Shown: one piece after another, positions 1 to 12,330 of the stretch
How positions within the stretch are numbered: the first letter of the stretch is position 1
Layout of the letters: every line of letters begins with the position of its first letter
Assembly (NCBI RefSeq): GCF_033958435.1
Contig: NC_134152.1
Location: forward strand, 17,284,001-17,348,000
Length of the DNA stretch: 64,000 nt
From: Carettochelys insculpta
Taxonomy: Eukaryota > Chordata > Testudines > Carettochelyidae
Reading direction: 5' to 3'
The notes under the pieces: model-generated
What the model was told of the DNA's origin: nothing
What the model saw: the letters and a program-made list of their open reading frames with translations, nothing else
Databases searched by the model: none
Program-made: the position numbers and the translations under genes

Positions 1-1241
1 ACTAGAGGCCCTGTTGCACTCTGCTTGCAAGTGTAAGTTGGGCTGGAAGAAATCTTGAGAGAGAAACCTGCTGTAATACGCATCCAAAGTGTGTGGGCTG
101 GACGCTGTGCTGGCCGAGGGAGGGGCTGGGGCTGGGGCTGGGGCTGGCATGGCAGGGGGTCTTAGTTGGAGAGGCTGGGTCGGACCTCATGCTGGCCAGG
201 GGAAAGGCTCTTTTTGGGGCTAAGCCAGGCGTCATGCTGGCCAGGAAAGGTGCTGGGCTGGCACAGTGCAAGGGTGGTGGGACATGGTAGAACCTTGCCC
301 AGATGGACAAACAGCAAAAATAATATATATGATGTTGCATGTTACCTCTGTAATGGATGCTCCTGTTTGACCATGACAAGTGAAGTGTGGGTTGGCTATA
401 CTAACAAATATAGATATAGATATAGATTTAATTTCCCTTCCTCTTTATGATTATGATTTCCAGATGATTCTTAGGAGTGAATCCAGCCATCTGTGGTATC
501 TCAGGTAGGTAGCATTGAGTGGTGAACAGCAAACAGGAAAACAGAAAGTGTTTACCTGAGAACCATTCGAGAGGCGCTATCATGAGTGCTGCATTGGACA
601 GCTGTGCTGTGAGCAGGTGAGGTAAATATCTGAGTGTCTGTCTGCTGTGACCACTTGTTCGACTGGACTTGGTTGCAGGTACTGTTGGACAGTCTGTGTG
701 TTTGTTTGAAAAATGTGAACTGGGAGGTCTTTGTTTCAGGTGGACCTTGGGAAGTTGACTGGAGGGAAGACTTTGAGCCAAGCCCAATGCTTTGAACCAG
801 CAGCCTTATAGAAAAGCAGCCAGTAGCAAACTGAGTGAATTGCAAAGGACACGCTAACATATGGAGCTTCCACAGAGTTTTTGTGCCTTTTAGGGGTCTT
901 TGAGCAGCAAATACAGCATCTGAGGAGGCTCCCATAATGGGGACAATATGGATAGTGAGCAACTGGCTATCATGACCTGCACTGGATGGGCCTTGTTCAT
1001 CTATCTCCTAAGAAATAGAAGTGACTTCATGTGTAGAAAGTCCAAGCTAATCTCCATATCAGAAGAGAAGGTTAAAAGACCAAGTATCTACCCTGCCTTG
1101 CATCATAGCAAATAAAGACTTGCTGGATAGAAGTCAGCATTTGGTACTGAAGGCACAGGCTGCTGAAGAATCAGAGAGGGCAGTGCAGAGCAGGGAGGAA
1201 AATTAGCAGTATGTGGCCTCCAGAAGAAGAAAGAGTAGAAG
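1..1241. other. Unassigned intergenic DNA
   Basis: No gene is recognised. The first 300 bases are GC-rich and carry degenerate GCTGGCCAGG-like repeats, including the motif ATGCTGGCCAGG twice (near 189 and 233). A short TATAGA microsatellite lies at 409-427. The open frames here are short, lack splice context and read as low-complexity peptide. Confidence 0.5.
122..147. repeat. (GGGGCT)n microsatellite
   Basis: About four consecutive GGGGCT units lie inside a GC-rich low-complexity patch. Confidence 0.85.
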
Positions 1242-1560
1242 TCATAGAATCACAGGGGTAGAAGAGACCTCCGGAGGCTCTCGCATCCAACCCCTTGCTG
1301 AAATCAGGACCATTCCAAACTAAATCATCCCATCCATAGCTTTGTCAAGCAGGGACTTAAAGACCCCTAGGGAAGAAGATTCTACCACCTCCCTTGATAA
1401 CCTATCACAGAGCTTCTCTCCTAGTGAAATAGCTTTTTCCTAATATCCAACCTAGTCCTCCCCCACTGCGATTTGAGCCCATTGCTCCTTGTTCTGTTAA
1501 GTCATGTTCTGCCAGTGCAGGTAGAGGTAAGAAATAATTTTCACTCTCTGCACAGGTACT
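1242..1560 (-). mobile_element. CR1 LINE 3' fragment
   Basis: The + strand begins with TCATAGAATCAC, the reverse complement of a CR1 3' tail. It continues through the usual CR1 3' segment in antisense (TTCTACCACCTCCC, CTAATATCCAACCTAG, CCATTGCTCCTTGTTCTGT). This is a typical 5'-truncated copy lying on the minus strand. It abuts a plus-strand CR1, so the two copies are opposed with their 3' ends facing outward. Confidence 0.85.
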
Positions 1561-2395
1561 ATGTTGGAGAATGGTTTACAAGTACTATCTAGGGAAACGG
1601 ATCAGAAGAAGACCCCATTTAATGAAAGGCATGAGATGCATTTTCCCAAAGATGAAGATGCCATGACTACTTCTTCCAAAAGCAGGAGAGAGTGGATGGT
1701 GGCTGAGAACTCCCTTCTAAGAAGGACAGAGTCATCCATCCACCATCCAGACCAGGGAATTATTGTAGACAAGAAGCTGGATATGAGTCAACAGTGTGCC
1801 CTTACAGCCAACAATGCTAAGAGCATATTGGGCTGCATTAGTTGGAGCATTTTCAGTAGAACAAGGGAAATGATTATTCCCCATCTATTCAGCACTAGTG
1901 ACATCACATCTGGACTGTTGCATCCAGTTTGGGGACCTCAGTAGAGAAAGCAGGTGGACACACTGAAGAAAGTCCAGGAGCAGGCAGTGAATATGTTTTG
2001 GAGGCTTGGGTATGACTTACGAGTACAGAGTGAGGAAACCAAGCTTGTTTAGTCTGAACAAAAGAAGAATGAGGGGGATATGATAGCAGCCAGGCTATTC
2101 TCAGTGGTGGCAGATGACAGAACAAGGAGCAATGGTCTCAAGTTGCATTGGAGCAGATCCAGATTAGATGTCAGGAAAAACTACTTCTTTAGGATAGTGG
2201 AGCTCTGGAACGGGTTGCCTAAGATGGTGATGGAATCACCGTCCTTAGCAGTTTTTTAGGCCAGGCTTGACAAAGCCCTGGCTAGAATGATTTACTTGGC
2301 CTTGGTCCCGCTTTAGCAAGGAGTTGGACTAGATGACTTCCTGAGGTTTCTTCCAGCCCTTGTCTCCTATGAGTCTATGATTCTGTGTTCCATTA
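1561..2395 (+). mobile_element. CR1 LINE with large internal deletion
   Basis: The first 200 bases match part of CR1 ORF1: the same stretch lies in reverse at about 33600-33800 in this window. From about 1757 the sequence jumps to the end of ORF2, encoding peptide like VDKKLDMSQQCALTANNAK, and runs on to the CR1 3' end with TCTATGATTCTGTG at 2371-2385. Roughly the whole endonuclease and most of the reverse transcriptase are missing between the two. Stops and frameshifts show it is dead. Confidence 0.8.
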
Positions 2396-5300
2396 AGAGG
2401 TTTAGAGAATATACAGAATCTGCTCTTTATGTTCAGCAACAGCAGCAATAACATGAGGCAAGGATGGCATTTTGTTGCACTGCAGGGACACCAGTTGTAA
2501 TAGAAGACACTGATTTTGTGCATGTTATATTAGCTTTAACAAGGCCTTGATGAGAAGCAATCAACTGAGTGACATAGAGGCTTGCATGGAAGGATGCAGG
2601 GAGCCTTGTCCTCTACTCTTGTATGTTTTCACAGGGGCCTTTGCCCCTCATTGTAGGGTAATGGCAACATAATGCACCTTTGTGCACAGAGAATAACTGG
2701 GTCATTCTGAGTTTAGAACTTCCTGTGAAAGTCAGGCACTAAGAGTCAATCTATTCTCAAACTCTAAGCATTTGTCATTTAAACTGTCTGTGGTTGATTA
2801 ATCTAGTCACCAAAAGTGCATATTATCTAACACCTATAGCAGTGGTGGGAGACCTGCTAAGTGACACTCAGGGCTGATTTTTAAATGCCTAATGGGTAAT
2901 CAATCACATAGATACTTATTAGTCTATTTGCAAGGTAGAAATGAAAACTAGGCCAAACAACACTTTGTTTCTGAAGGACTGGGGAGAGAAAAGGGAAATG
3001 CATCTCTCTGATTTCTGCCTGCACAGTAAGATAACCCCAGTATAGCACCACTACTACAGTGGTAGCACCACCAGTATACTGTTTATCAGGAGCAACAATA
3101 ATCAGCTCCCCTGAATTTCATGCTGCCTGTTTGGGGTATCTGTTTTTTTCTCTGTATGTTGAGGGAATAACTCTCTTCTCTGTAGCAGCCAAGGAGTAAA
3201 CAAACTGAAAACAATTTTCAGACTGAGAGCACAGAGCTGATGATTACCAATATTTTTCCCCTAACAATAGTGATATTTACTTTTTCCTGTTGAATAGCCT
3301 TGATAGAAAGCTTCATTTCTGCTTGCATTGTGGTACATCCTGTTAATTTACCCTCATTATCCTTTAACTATAGGTTTTCTTTTATGATTTATTTTATGGG
3401 AGTACTTCTGTGCTTAAGATTCTTGATGAAAGGGGAATTTAAGTAAGCTTAACACAGCGTTAATTAGGACAGAATAGAAAACTGCATGAGTGATCAAAGG
3501 GTTGCAGAGGAGAGAGACCTCACATGGGTAAATTTCTATTCCTGCCTCTTAGCTCCTGTACTAGGCCCCCAGATGTACCACTAGGTATTTGTGTTTGGTA
3601 TAGAGTAGGTTTGCCACTTACCTGTTGCTTAGCCTCATGGAAATGTACTACACTGAATTAGGTCTCTAATACTTCATCCAAGAAGAAGCCCCAGGACACT
3701 AGGAGGCCAGTTAATTAGATTCAGCTGTGGAATCCAATCAGCTCTTGAGGCACTGGCATGGTTTTATTTTCTTTTTTAATTTGCACCACTGCTGCAGTGA
3801 CTCTGCTGCCTCGCTCCTATTTCCTTACCCTTCCGTACCCCCTACCTTGCAATGACTTTCTGCACTCGGACTGGCGGTACAGTGTACTGAGGAGGGGAGA
3901 AGCGTTGGCTAGGTGACAGGTGGTGTCTTGAATTTACAGAGAAGCCAATTCCTCTCTGTAACAAAAGATACAAAAACACCTTGTAGAAAAAAGGAAGAAT
4001 TTCACAGAGTCAGACTGAAGCTGTTTCAAGGAAGATCAGGCTGCCATGCGGTAGAATTGTGGGTCATGAATGCAAGTGCCCTATACAATTAGTGAGGCCT
4101 GAGAAGGAAGGGAAGCCTTAAAATCAGAGTATCAAATATATATTTCAAGACTCTACTTCTCTCCCAGGTCTCACTTGTTGAGGCAGGGAGAGGGTTGGGG
4201 ACAGGGGTAATTATCTTCAAAGGCAACAGGCTTCCCATCGGGCACTGACACTGGTATCTTATGTGCAAGTCCAGCCTGATTAGTAACACTTGAGACTAAG
4301 ATTTTGCCATGGTTTTTAAAAACAATAAAGAAAACTTCATGTAAGCCCAAAACCTGTCCCTGGGAGCTGCATGTTCCGCAGTTTGCTGCAGGGTCTACCC
4401 ATAGTGTTTGGGAACTGTAGGGCCCCGTTCACCGACAGCCCCAGCCTCGGAGCCTCAGAACTGAAGTGGAAAATGTCACAGAACTCTCGAGAAGTCACGG
4501 ATTCCATGAGCTCTGTGTCAAAATCTTCGCCTGCCTTATCAGGCGCAGTGCTAAAGCACAAAATGGAAACCAAAGCCAACCCTTAAGAAGTGGAGGGCTC
4601 AGTTTATTGATGCAGGGCTTGGTTCAGCCATAGCTTAGGCTGGCTTCTACTGGTGTGAACTAGGACATAATCCACTTGGTGGTTAGATGTCTGTTTGTAA
4701 ATGGGTTACAGTGGTGCAACTGCAAGGGCCCTGCATGTGGCCAGTGAACCCCTGTAAGTAAGTGCCATTGGCCAGGGACAGGGTATAGTCAGGGCAGAAT
4801 CTGCTGGAGAAATTCTTATGGATTTCCAGTTGAGTGTACAGCTTCCTTCTCCGTGAAGAAATGGTGGAGCAGGCAGTTGGTACAAATATTAGGGTGGGAA
4901 TGTTCTCTTAAATACTTGTTTGAATAGCACCCAACACAATGGGTCCCTGATACCTGCTAGCATGCCATGCAAAATTGTCTTTTGCACTCCAGCATGACAT
5001 TTACACCTTTCTGGAACAATTGGAACGAACCAGTCCCTGAGCACCCATTGAACCATGGGGAAAATGATGGTGGGTTTGTAAATGAGGTCTTGAAAAATGG
5101 AATAATTTGAACATCTACCTTCTGTCCTTGCCAGTATTCCTTATAAAGTTTCTCCAAGTGTCCCACTGTCATCTTTTCCAAAGTCTAATCCTAATGCAGG
5201 GAGCTTACCAGAGATCATGATATTTAACAGCCGCCTGTGACAAAGAGAGAGTAAGAGCACAAGCTCTTCATCAGAAAAAGGCTTATTGAACAGAAAACTG

Positions 5301-6112
5301 TTTTGCTGAGGAAGGAAAAGAGAATCCTCGAACCACTTATTGCACTTGCTGGAGACGCAATCTCTCAGGAAATTAAAGGCAATAACACAATCCTACCATG
5401 AATGCTCTTCAAGAGCAGGACTGCATCTGAGTTCTGTCCTACAGCTCAATTCCACACACCTCAGGATATTTCTAATAGCTTAGGGCATACGTGGAGTCCC
5501 TTTGCTGTGTTTGGCTTTTCGCTCTGATTCCTTTTGAGACAACTGCAATATCTGGGCACATTGGAATGAGTCAAGGACAGAGTGCCTGTCTTGATTTTAC
5601 TCATCCCAGTGTAAATTGGCAGTAACTCACTGAAGCTAATGGAATTACACTCTTTTTGTGCTGGGGCTAGTGAGCCAAGGATCTGGCCAGAGCAGTAGCC
5701 TTAATTTGAAATGCAAGTAGTCCTAATGACTTTTTTTTTTAACGTAGACATTAAAAGTGGCTTTTGGCTGGCTCTGCATGTGAAAAGGAGAGGCAGAATC
5801 CTCCTTCTCCCTTTTGCCCCTGCACAACAACCTTCCACCAACCCCATCCTTGCATTCTGCATGTGGTGTATCATAGTGTAGTCTTCACAATGGGCACCCA
5901 AACAGGCCAGGGAGAGACAAGCGCATGGCTACTGTGTTGGCTCTTTCCTGCTGTGCTGAGCTAGTCTGGCACAGTGGGAACCCTGTTAAGGTGTTTTGTT
6001 GTCCGTTAGATGCAGCCTCCTTCACTCCTAGAAGAGTGAGTCTCCCACAATGTATCCCGTACATGCTGCAACAAAAGCCTTCTGCCACACATCACGTAGC
6101 CTAGTATAGAAG
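2396..6112. other. Unassigned intergenic DNA
   Basis: AT-rich sequence with no gene, exon or well-kept repeat that can be recognised. A run of T lies at 5731-5740. The open frames are all short and lack homology that can be named. Old decayed repeats are likely but not assignable by eye. Confidence 0.5.
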
Positions 6113-6505
6113 GTAGCTGTGTGTGTCTGTATCTGCAAAAACAAGAAGTCCTGTCAAGTATCGGAGGGGTAGCCGTGTTAGTCTGGATCTGTAACAGCAA
6201 CGAAGGGTCCTGTGGCACCTTATAGACTAACAGAAAAGTTTTGAGCATGAGCTTTCGTGAGCACAGACTCACTTCATCAGATGCTGACCAGCATCTCACA
6301 AAAGCTCATGCTCAAAACTTTTCTGTTAGTCTATAAGGTGCCACGGGACCATTTGTTGCTGTTAAAGAAGTCCTGTTGCACCTTATAGGCTACCATATAT
6401 TTTGGAGTATAACCTTTCGTGCACAAAGACGAAGTGGGTCTTAGCCCACAGAAGCTTATGCTCCAAAATATCTGTTAGTCTATAAGGTGCCACAGGACTT
6501 CTTGT
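6113..6505 (+). mobile_element. Turtle-type tRNA SINE, outer copy (split)
   Basis: The outer SINE consists of a head remnant at 6113-6154 (CTGTATCTGCAAAAACAAG) and a body at 6365-6505. The body reads forward and then folds back: CAAAATATCTGTTAGTCTAT near 6463 is the complement of the forward arm. It is split by the inner SINE at 6155-6364. The 12-base sequence AAGAAGTCCTGT flanks that insert at 6143-6154 and 6365-6376, so the split is a genuine retroposition event. Confidence 0.85.
6155..6364 (+). mobile_element. tRNA SINE, inner inverted-dimer copy
   Basis: It starts with a tRNA-like head (TAGCCGTGTTAGTCTGGATC, 6170-6189), then a body arm (GGCACCTTATAGACTAACAG, GAGCTTTCGTGAGC). After CAGATGCTGACCAGCATCT the same body follows in reverse (AAGCTCATGCTCAAAAC, CTGTTAGTCTATAAGGTGCC). 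The arms are about 70 bases and nearly perfect. The 12-bp target duplication AAGAAGTCCTGT shows that the inverted dimer moved as one unit. Confidence 0.85.
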
Positions 6506-8393
6506 TATCATGCAGGCTATAACTTAACCACAGCGTAGCCCTAATATCAACCCCTACATTATATTTTGACATAGATTTTTGTATTTTATTTTTGCAGTCA
6601 TCTCTAAATTGGTTACATTTCCTGAAAGGACTTGGTATCACGCTTATGGGCAGCGTCCAACACCCCATCCTGTGAGGGTGAACCTTGTTTTCAGATGGGA
6701 TTTGTAGGGGAATTTATTCATCATAAAGAGAGAGCAGCTTTTCTTAACTAGCAGACAGCTAGAGCTGTTCTCTGAGCTTTTCAAATAAAGTCTGCTAATC
6801 CCAACACCTCACTAATTAGACTATAACAACCTCCACACAAATGTTACTGGACTACATTTTATCCATAGCTCCATTTGTCCAAGTGCTTGCCTGAGTTAAG
6901 AATTTCCATGGGGAAAAACAAAGTTAAATGCACAGAGTACAGAAGTACCGTCCCTTAAATGACACTCAAAACACACCAAAGCTGGATCTCAGTGGAAGTA
7001 ATATTTTATTATGCCAGAGGCCTAGATTAGTAATATCTCCATCTACCACACACTGCTTTCTAAATTAATTATCCCATTCTCCTTTCCCTTCCTTATATTT
7101 CTTTGCCTACTTCAGTTTCTGCAGAGAAAGACAGGATAGGACACATGTGGGTTAAAACAGCTGTGACAATCATGAGACGTAATTGACATGGCAAGAATGA
7201 CAGTAGATTCTGTACTATGTATGGCCATTTTCCAGCAGTTCTAAGCAGTCTTGCTTAGCTGCTTGTTAGTTAGTGGCTTTGGGATATACTTTGGGCTTGT
7301 CATGTAATTGGGCTGCCATACAGCTACTAAAGCTTTCCATTTTTCTCAGACGTATTTTCAGTTCCCTCACGCATCTCTCTTCTATTTATCACTCTCTATT
7401 GCTTTAACTTGAAAGAGGCCTTTAAAAGAGCCACTTATAATTTATCTTTTTTATTAATGCAAATACCTTATTACCAGTGTCCCTTCATCTATTTTAACTG
7501 CACTCCAAACTTGTTCACTTCCAGGGCATCAAAAATAAATTCCACTTTACTTGCCCTCCAACAATCCCTTTGAATGTACATACATGGTTTACTTCTGGAT
7601 AAGGAATTTATTGTAAAGCCTGTCTCTTCATTATTTGCACTTATAAAAGTGGGAGCACTTTCACAGAAATATAATTAGCATACCAAAATGTTTTTGATCG
7701 TGCTTACCCTAGTCAGAAGCCTCATTAGCAGCAATCTTCTACTGATGAGAAAACCTAACTTTGAGTTTGGACTCTCTAGATCAAAGCCAAATTTTAAACA
7801 AAATTGGTCTTGATTCAGCGTTTTTTTTTAGAAGTATAACTGTTTTAAACAGTTTTTCAAAATTTTTTCAAACTGTTTTAAACAGTTTTTTAGGCGTGAG
7901 TAAATGACATTATTTAATTGTAGCGTCATTTGTGTATGTCCAAATGCAGTTTTTCCTAACGATGGATAGACAGCAAGTTCACATTTTGGTTTCTTCGTAT
8001 TTCATTTACTCATTTACAGCAAGAGATTTCAAAAGAGAATTTTACCTAAGAAGCAGAGCACTTTCACTCTTCTTTTTAACATCCACAAGAAAAAGTGTAA
8101 ATGCCAAAATCTAGAAAAATATGTAACTTCTACTGACTTAGCTGCCTGCATCTTTGCAAATATATGTAATAAAAAGTATATGCACAAAATCCTCAGTAAA
8201 TGCATATTTAAGGCCAGATTCACCTGGTTTTAATCATGACAGATCTGGGTCCCACTTCTTGACTTATTGAACTCAGTAGCAACTCTCAATGCCATAAATT
8301 AGAGCAGGAGAATTTACGTACAGTAAAATTGTTTCCATTATGATCCGCCAGGGTCTTGCTGTTGCCTTCAGTGGGACCAGGATTTCACTCTTA
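6506..8393. other. Unassigned AT-rich intergenic DNA
   Basis: No gene or clear repeat family. The only structure noted is the pair of short palindromes at 7838-7888, listed separately. The segment 8340-8390 carries a short phrase (CTTCAGTGGGACCAGGATTT) that resembles a common reptile dispersed motif. Confidence 0.45.
7838..7888. repeat. Twin short palindromes
   Basis: The 17-base sequence AACTGTTTTAAACAGTT is an odd palindrome with 8-base arms around a central T. It occurs at 7838-7854 and again at 7871-7887, separated by an AT-rich spacer. Confidence 0.9.
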
Positions 8394-9981
8394 GGCTGAG
8401 TCTACATTATGGGATAAATTTGAATTCATCAATATTGATTTTGTAATTCTGGAATTTATTAAGTTCAAATTTGACCATCCTCACATCCCATGTGATACTC
8501 ACAAAGTTGACTCATTGTTTCCACACTCAAACTAGCTAACATCATCTGCTGCAGTAGTGCATTCTGGGAACCTATTGCACAGTTCACTCATCCCTGTAGC
8601 ATTCTGGATATGCTTGCTGGTCTTTGAGATCATCTTCCCACATTGCATTTTCCTCCTTCCCCTCCCAATGCCTAAAAATAATACAGGGACCCTCAACATT
8701 AGAAGAAGGAGGATAGAAAAGTATAGGAAAAAAGAACTTTTGGTTTTTCCCCCCCACATTACATTGCCAACATAGGTGCAGCAACTGTATTCTCAACTGG
8801 CCATCCACTGAGTGTCCCACCTCCCATCACTGCATGTGATCCCTGAAAATAATACAGGGGCCTGGACTGTATTTTAAAGTGAGAAGAAAGAGGATAAGAA
8901 AGTAACGGAAAAAAGAGTTTCTGATTTCTCCCTCGTTACAATTCTATTGGGAAGAGTCTTTGGCTTTCTGGTGCACTACAAGACTTCTGTGCAACAACTA
9001 TGTTCTCAAATGGCCATCCACCAAGTGTCCCCCCTCCTATCATTGCCGAAGTAGCTGAAGTATTCTCCCTGTGTATCTTAGCAACAGGGGGAGATCCTCC
9101 CTCCCCGCAGCAGCAAGCCCCGGTATGGGCGTGGGGCGGGAGTCAGTGAGGGACCAGTTGAGGTGGTCCTCTCCAAGCATGTTAGCTGGGGGAGACTTCC
9201 TCACAGTGGCAGCAAGCCCCCAAATATCTTTCCCGCCCTTGAAGCCCTACACGTGCACAATCTATCATGGTGCTGCCTGGCAGCATGGTCAGCGCCGAAT
9301 GGCAGGCACATCCTTTTATTGGGTTGTGGGCTAGCCATGAGGGGCAGAGTGCGGGAAAGACCCAGACTGTGTAGAGCCTGTGGGGTTCGCACACAAATGT
9401 AAACTGCTAAGAAGAAGTTTCTCGGTATGTTATGCAAGCACGACCCCCCCAGCTCAGCCTTGTTGCCATGTGGTGCGGGGGGCAGGGGGGTATGGGCTGG
9501 CACCAGGCAGTGCAGAAAAAAATAACAAGTGGAGAGACAGAGCCACAAACTCCCTGCAGGGCTATTTGAATGGGTAGATGTGCTCACAGTGCTAATAGCA
9601 AACAAAGCAAAACATTTCTCAGGCTCTCATACAAACATGAGCCCACAGCTAAAGCCTCACTGCTCCCACTTGGAAATACACAGTCTTCCTTTTACAGGAG
9701 AGCAGCGGCCAGAGCAGAGCACTGAGGGGCATTGTGGGTTACGTACAGGACACTGCTGGGGCTAATGAATTTGCTTTTAAGACGTGGCGCTTCCCCACTG
9801 CCCTTTAATCGAACTTCTGAATTCGAGCTTGACACCACACCGGTCAGGTAACTGCGATTTTGTAGTCTTGAGATTAGTGCTCCCTAAATCGAGCTAATGG
9901 TATTTACGGTGAAGACGGTCACGTGGTAAAACTGAGCTAACTGCCTTAAATTCAAATTTATCTCATAGCGTAGACGCAGCC
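8394..9981. mobile_element. Non-autonomous DNA element, 1.6 kb, inverted termini
   Basis: The left end GGCTGAGTCTACATTATGGG and the right end (reverse complement GGCTGCGTCTACGCTATGAG) match and continue as GATAAATTTGAATT in both. The flanking triplets are TTA (left) and TTG (right), consistent with a 3-bp target duplication with one later change. The inside is GC-rich on the right, has an internal duplication and shows no recognisable transposase. The 3-bp duplication and GGCTRCGTCTAC ends suggest PIF/Harbinger-like mobilisation; this is inference. Confidence 0.75.
8671..9047. repeat. Internal direct duplication in the DNA element
   Basis: Two diverged direct copies lie at about 8671-8834 and 8841-9047. 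Both start with AAAATAATACAGGG and share GAAAAAAGA, then CTCAACTGGCCATCCACTGA versus CTCAAATGGCCATCCACCAA, and end CCTCCCATCA versus CCTCCTATCA. The second copy is longer by roughly 40 bases. Confidence 0.8.
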
Positions 9982-12199
9982 TTGGTCAGTTTCCCTATTT
10001 AAAGTAATTCGATTAACTCTAAATTCCAACCATACCAGGGTATTGTAATTTAAAGCATTGTCATTGCCTTCAACATTCACACCTGTACAAGGAGGCCACA
10101 GCTCCAGTGTTTTCGCGGGAATTGTCCCTGCTGTCACTGGCCAAGGCAGCTGCACCTGTATTTCTCCTCAGTGGACCAGCAAGGGCACCTACACTCGGTC
10201 TTCCAGTTGTCTTGTTTACCTTTTGCATAGAAGTACAAACACCACAATTACGTTTGTAATTCAGTGGTATTAACCAATATCAATAAAGTTAACAAATGAA
10301 TAAAGTTCCTCTGGCTATTTCAGGAAAGTGACATTCCTCCACACCCCCTGAGACATGGGTGGAGTTGGACCCTGTCTGGGAGGGTGTGGAGATATTTTGT
10401 TTTTGTAGTGGGGCGACTGCTCCACCCCCTCAAGGAAGATGATAAGACAGGCAGGAGGGAGCCTGCGCAACAACCCCAGCCAATGAGGGAAGGAATCCTG
10501 GGGTGAGCCAATCAGAAGGAAGCAGCCCTGCCTATCAGTTAGGTCCTGGCCAGGGAAGGTGCAGGAACAGCTCCCAGTATGTGCCAGCACCTTGCACAGT
10601 CACCTGCCAGACTGCTGGCCCTGAGCTCCAGGCCAGTAAGGTGCCCAGGGAGTGAAGCAGTGAGGGAGAGGAGAGGAGGGCAGGGAAAGGATGCCACCAG
10701 AGGGTTCCTGGGCCATACTCAGAGTAGTGGGTAGGCCTGAGTCCTTTCCCTCTCCCCCTGCACCACATCTAGCCACACCATCTGTGGCCAATATGGGCTC
10801 TGACTTGCCCCCTGAGGTGGGAGACTAGATGGAGGCTGCAGCTGGCCACACTGGTGGGTGCCCTGAACAAGGACTGCTGAGACCCTGGAAAGGTGCAAGG
10901 GACTGTAGTGGGCACTACCAGAGGGTAGTGTCCCAAAGAGGATCCAGCAATCCTGGTCCCAAGCAGAGCACAAGGTAGAGCAGGGAACGGTGGCGGACAA
11001 CACACCAGCCAAAGGGAGGAGCAGGGCTGGAGAATGAGCTAATTCCCGCCCCCTCCCCCAACCAGCAGGAGGCCCCGTGGCAGCGAGTTCACCCCATGAC
11101 AGTTGTGTGCTTAGAGCAGTCCTTCACACAGTCTGGGTCCTAAATGGTCCCTGTGGGGGAGACTATCACCCACACACTGAATCAGGGCACAGAACAGAGC
11201 TGTAATAGGGGACGTGGACAGCAAGGGGAGGCGGCAGCAGCAGCAGGAGGCCTCCTCCCCATCAGCCTCTCCCTCCACTGTACTCACAGCACGGCACGAG
11301 CAGCAGCTTGCTCTGTGGCAGCCTCTGGGCCTGCGGAGCCCTGCTTCGCCATCGGTGGTGGGGAAGAGGCCACTTCCTGCTGCCACAGAGAAGCGAGGAT
11401 CGCCAGGTCAGGAGGCTGCAGCAGAGTGGAGAAGGCTGCTGCTGACACCACATGGTGAGTGTGGGGTGGAACTTTATACATGTCCTGTTTACTTTTCCAT
11501 GGGCCCATATTTACTGACCAATAGGTCCCGTGCTGTTTGTCTGTGCAGTCCAGTCCACAACCTTGCCAGTTTGGCTCATCAAGTTCAGTCCAGTTCATTT
11601 CTGCTTAAAGGGGCCCTGCTCCCAGCATCTTCTGCTATTCAGCCATGTCACTATCTCAGCATAGTGCCCCCAACCCTTGGGAGCTGAAAGCCCTAAAGAA
11701 ACTGCATTGAACAGAATGTTAACATACTGAGTGGCGTTTTCTAAGACCATGACCGTGCCCCAAACAGAAGAGCGTTGGCCTGATAGGACATGACCAGGGA
11801 AAAGTGTAAGTCCAATAACTTGTCCGGACAAACCCCTAGAGGCCTGGGTTGGGATCTGGTGGAGTGGGTGGTCCGGGATCACTATCCCTTGATGCCAGGC
11901 TTCTAGCAGCAGTGGAACCCCAAGAGAGTGATTGGAGCACCCAGGAGGGATTGAGGGTTATCATGCCTGCTGACTAGGTTCCTCAGTGATCTAGAACTGC
12001 TTCACACCACTGATGATGTCATTGCTTGGCTAGATGACTATGCTAAATAAAAGCAGAACTTGTCCAGCGCCCATACCAGGACAGCTAGGCTGGCAGAAAA
12101 GGTAAGGCTGGTGTTCACCCTCTAGGCCATTTTGTCATCACCTTATCCTGCTTACAATCTCCATAACCCTAATACCTGAGTATCTCTCAAGTGATGTTT
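9982..12199. other. GC-rich intergenic block, unassigned
   Basis: From about 10320 to 11460 the sequence is GC-rich. It has two CCAAT motifs (AGCCAATGAGG near 10477 and AGCCAATCAGAAG near 10506) and several medium open frames on both strands. The frames are of biased composition, lack recognisable domains and overlap each other on opposite strands, so none is called. An old LTR or gene-promoter-like remnant is possible, but no matching ends were found. Confidence 0.4.
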
Positions 12200-12330
12200 G
12201 CCTAACTTCACCCCTGTCAGGCAGGGAAGTGGAATCTCTATTTCACAGATGAGGCACAGAGTGCTTAAGTGACTGGCCTGAAGTGAAACACCAATTCTGT
12301 GTCACACCTGGGAGCTTGAGACCAGATCTA
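12200..12330 (-). mobile_element. MIR-type CORE-SINE fragment
   Basis: The + strand reads TATTTCACAGATGAGGCACAGAG followed by TTAAGTGACTGGCCTGAAGTG in separate phrases, the antisense of the conserved MIR centre and 3' part. It is diverged, as expected for a family that stopped moving early in amniote history. Confidence 0.75.

Noticed and set aside
1242..2395. Twin-priming 5' inversion as the origin of the opposed CR1 pieces
   Set aside because: The inverted piece contains the CR1 3' end, which an inversion made by twin priming would not. Two separate insertions explain it better.
6170..6189. tRNA gene
   Set aside because: The tRNA-like head belongs to a SINE: it lacks a cloverleaf and is followed by the SINE body and target duplication. 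The same holds for the other heads near 13091, 48302 and 60844.
11144..11687. Overlapping 90-157-codon frames on both strands
   Set aside because: GC-rich low-complexity DNA with Ala/Gln runs. No splice context, domain or homology that can be named.
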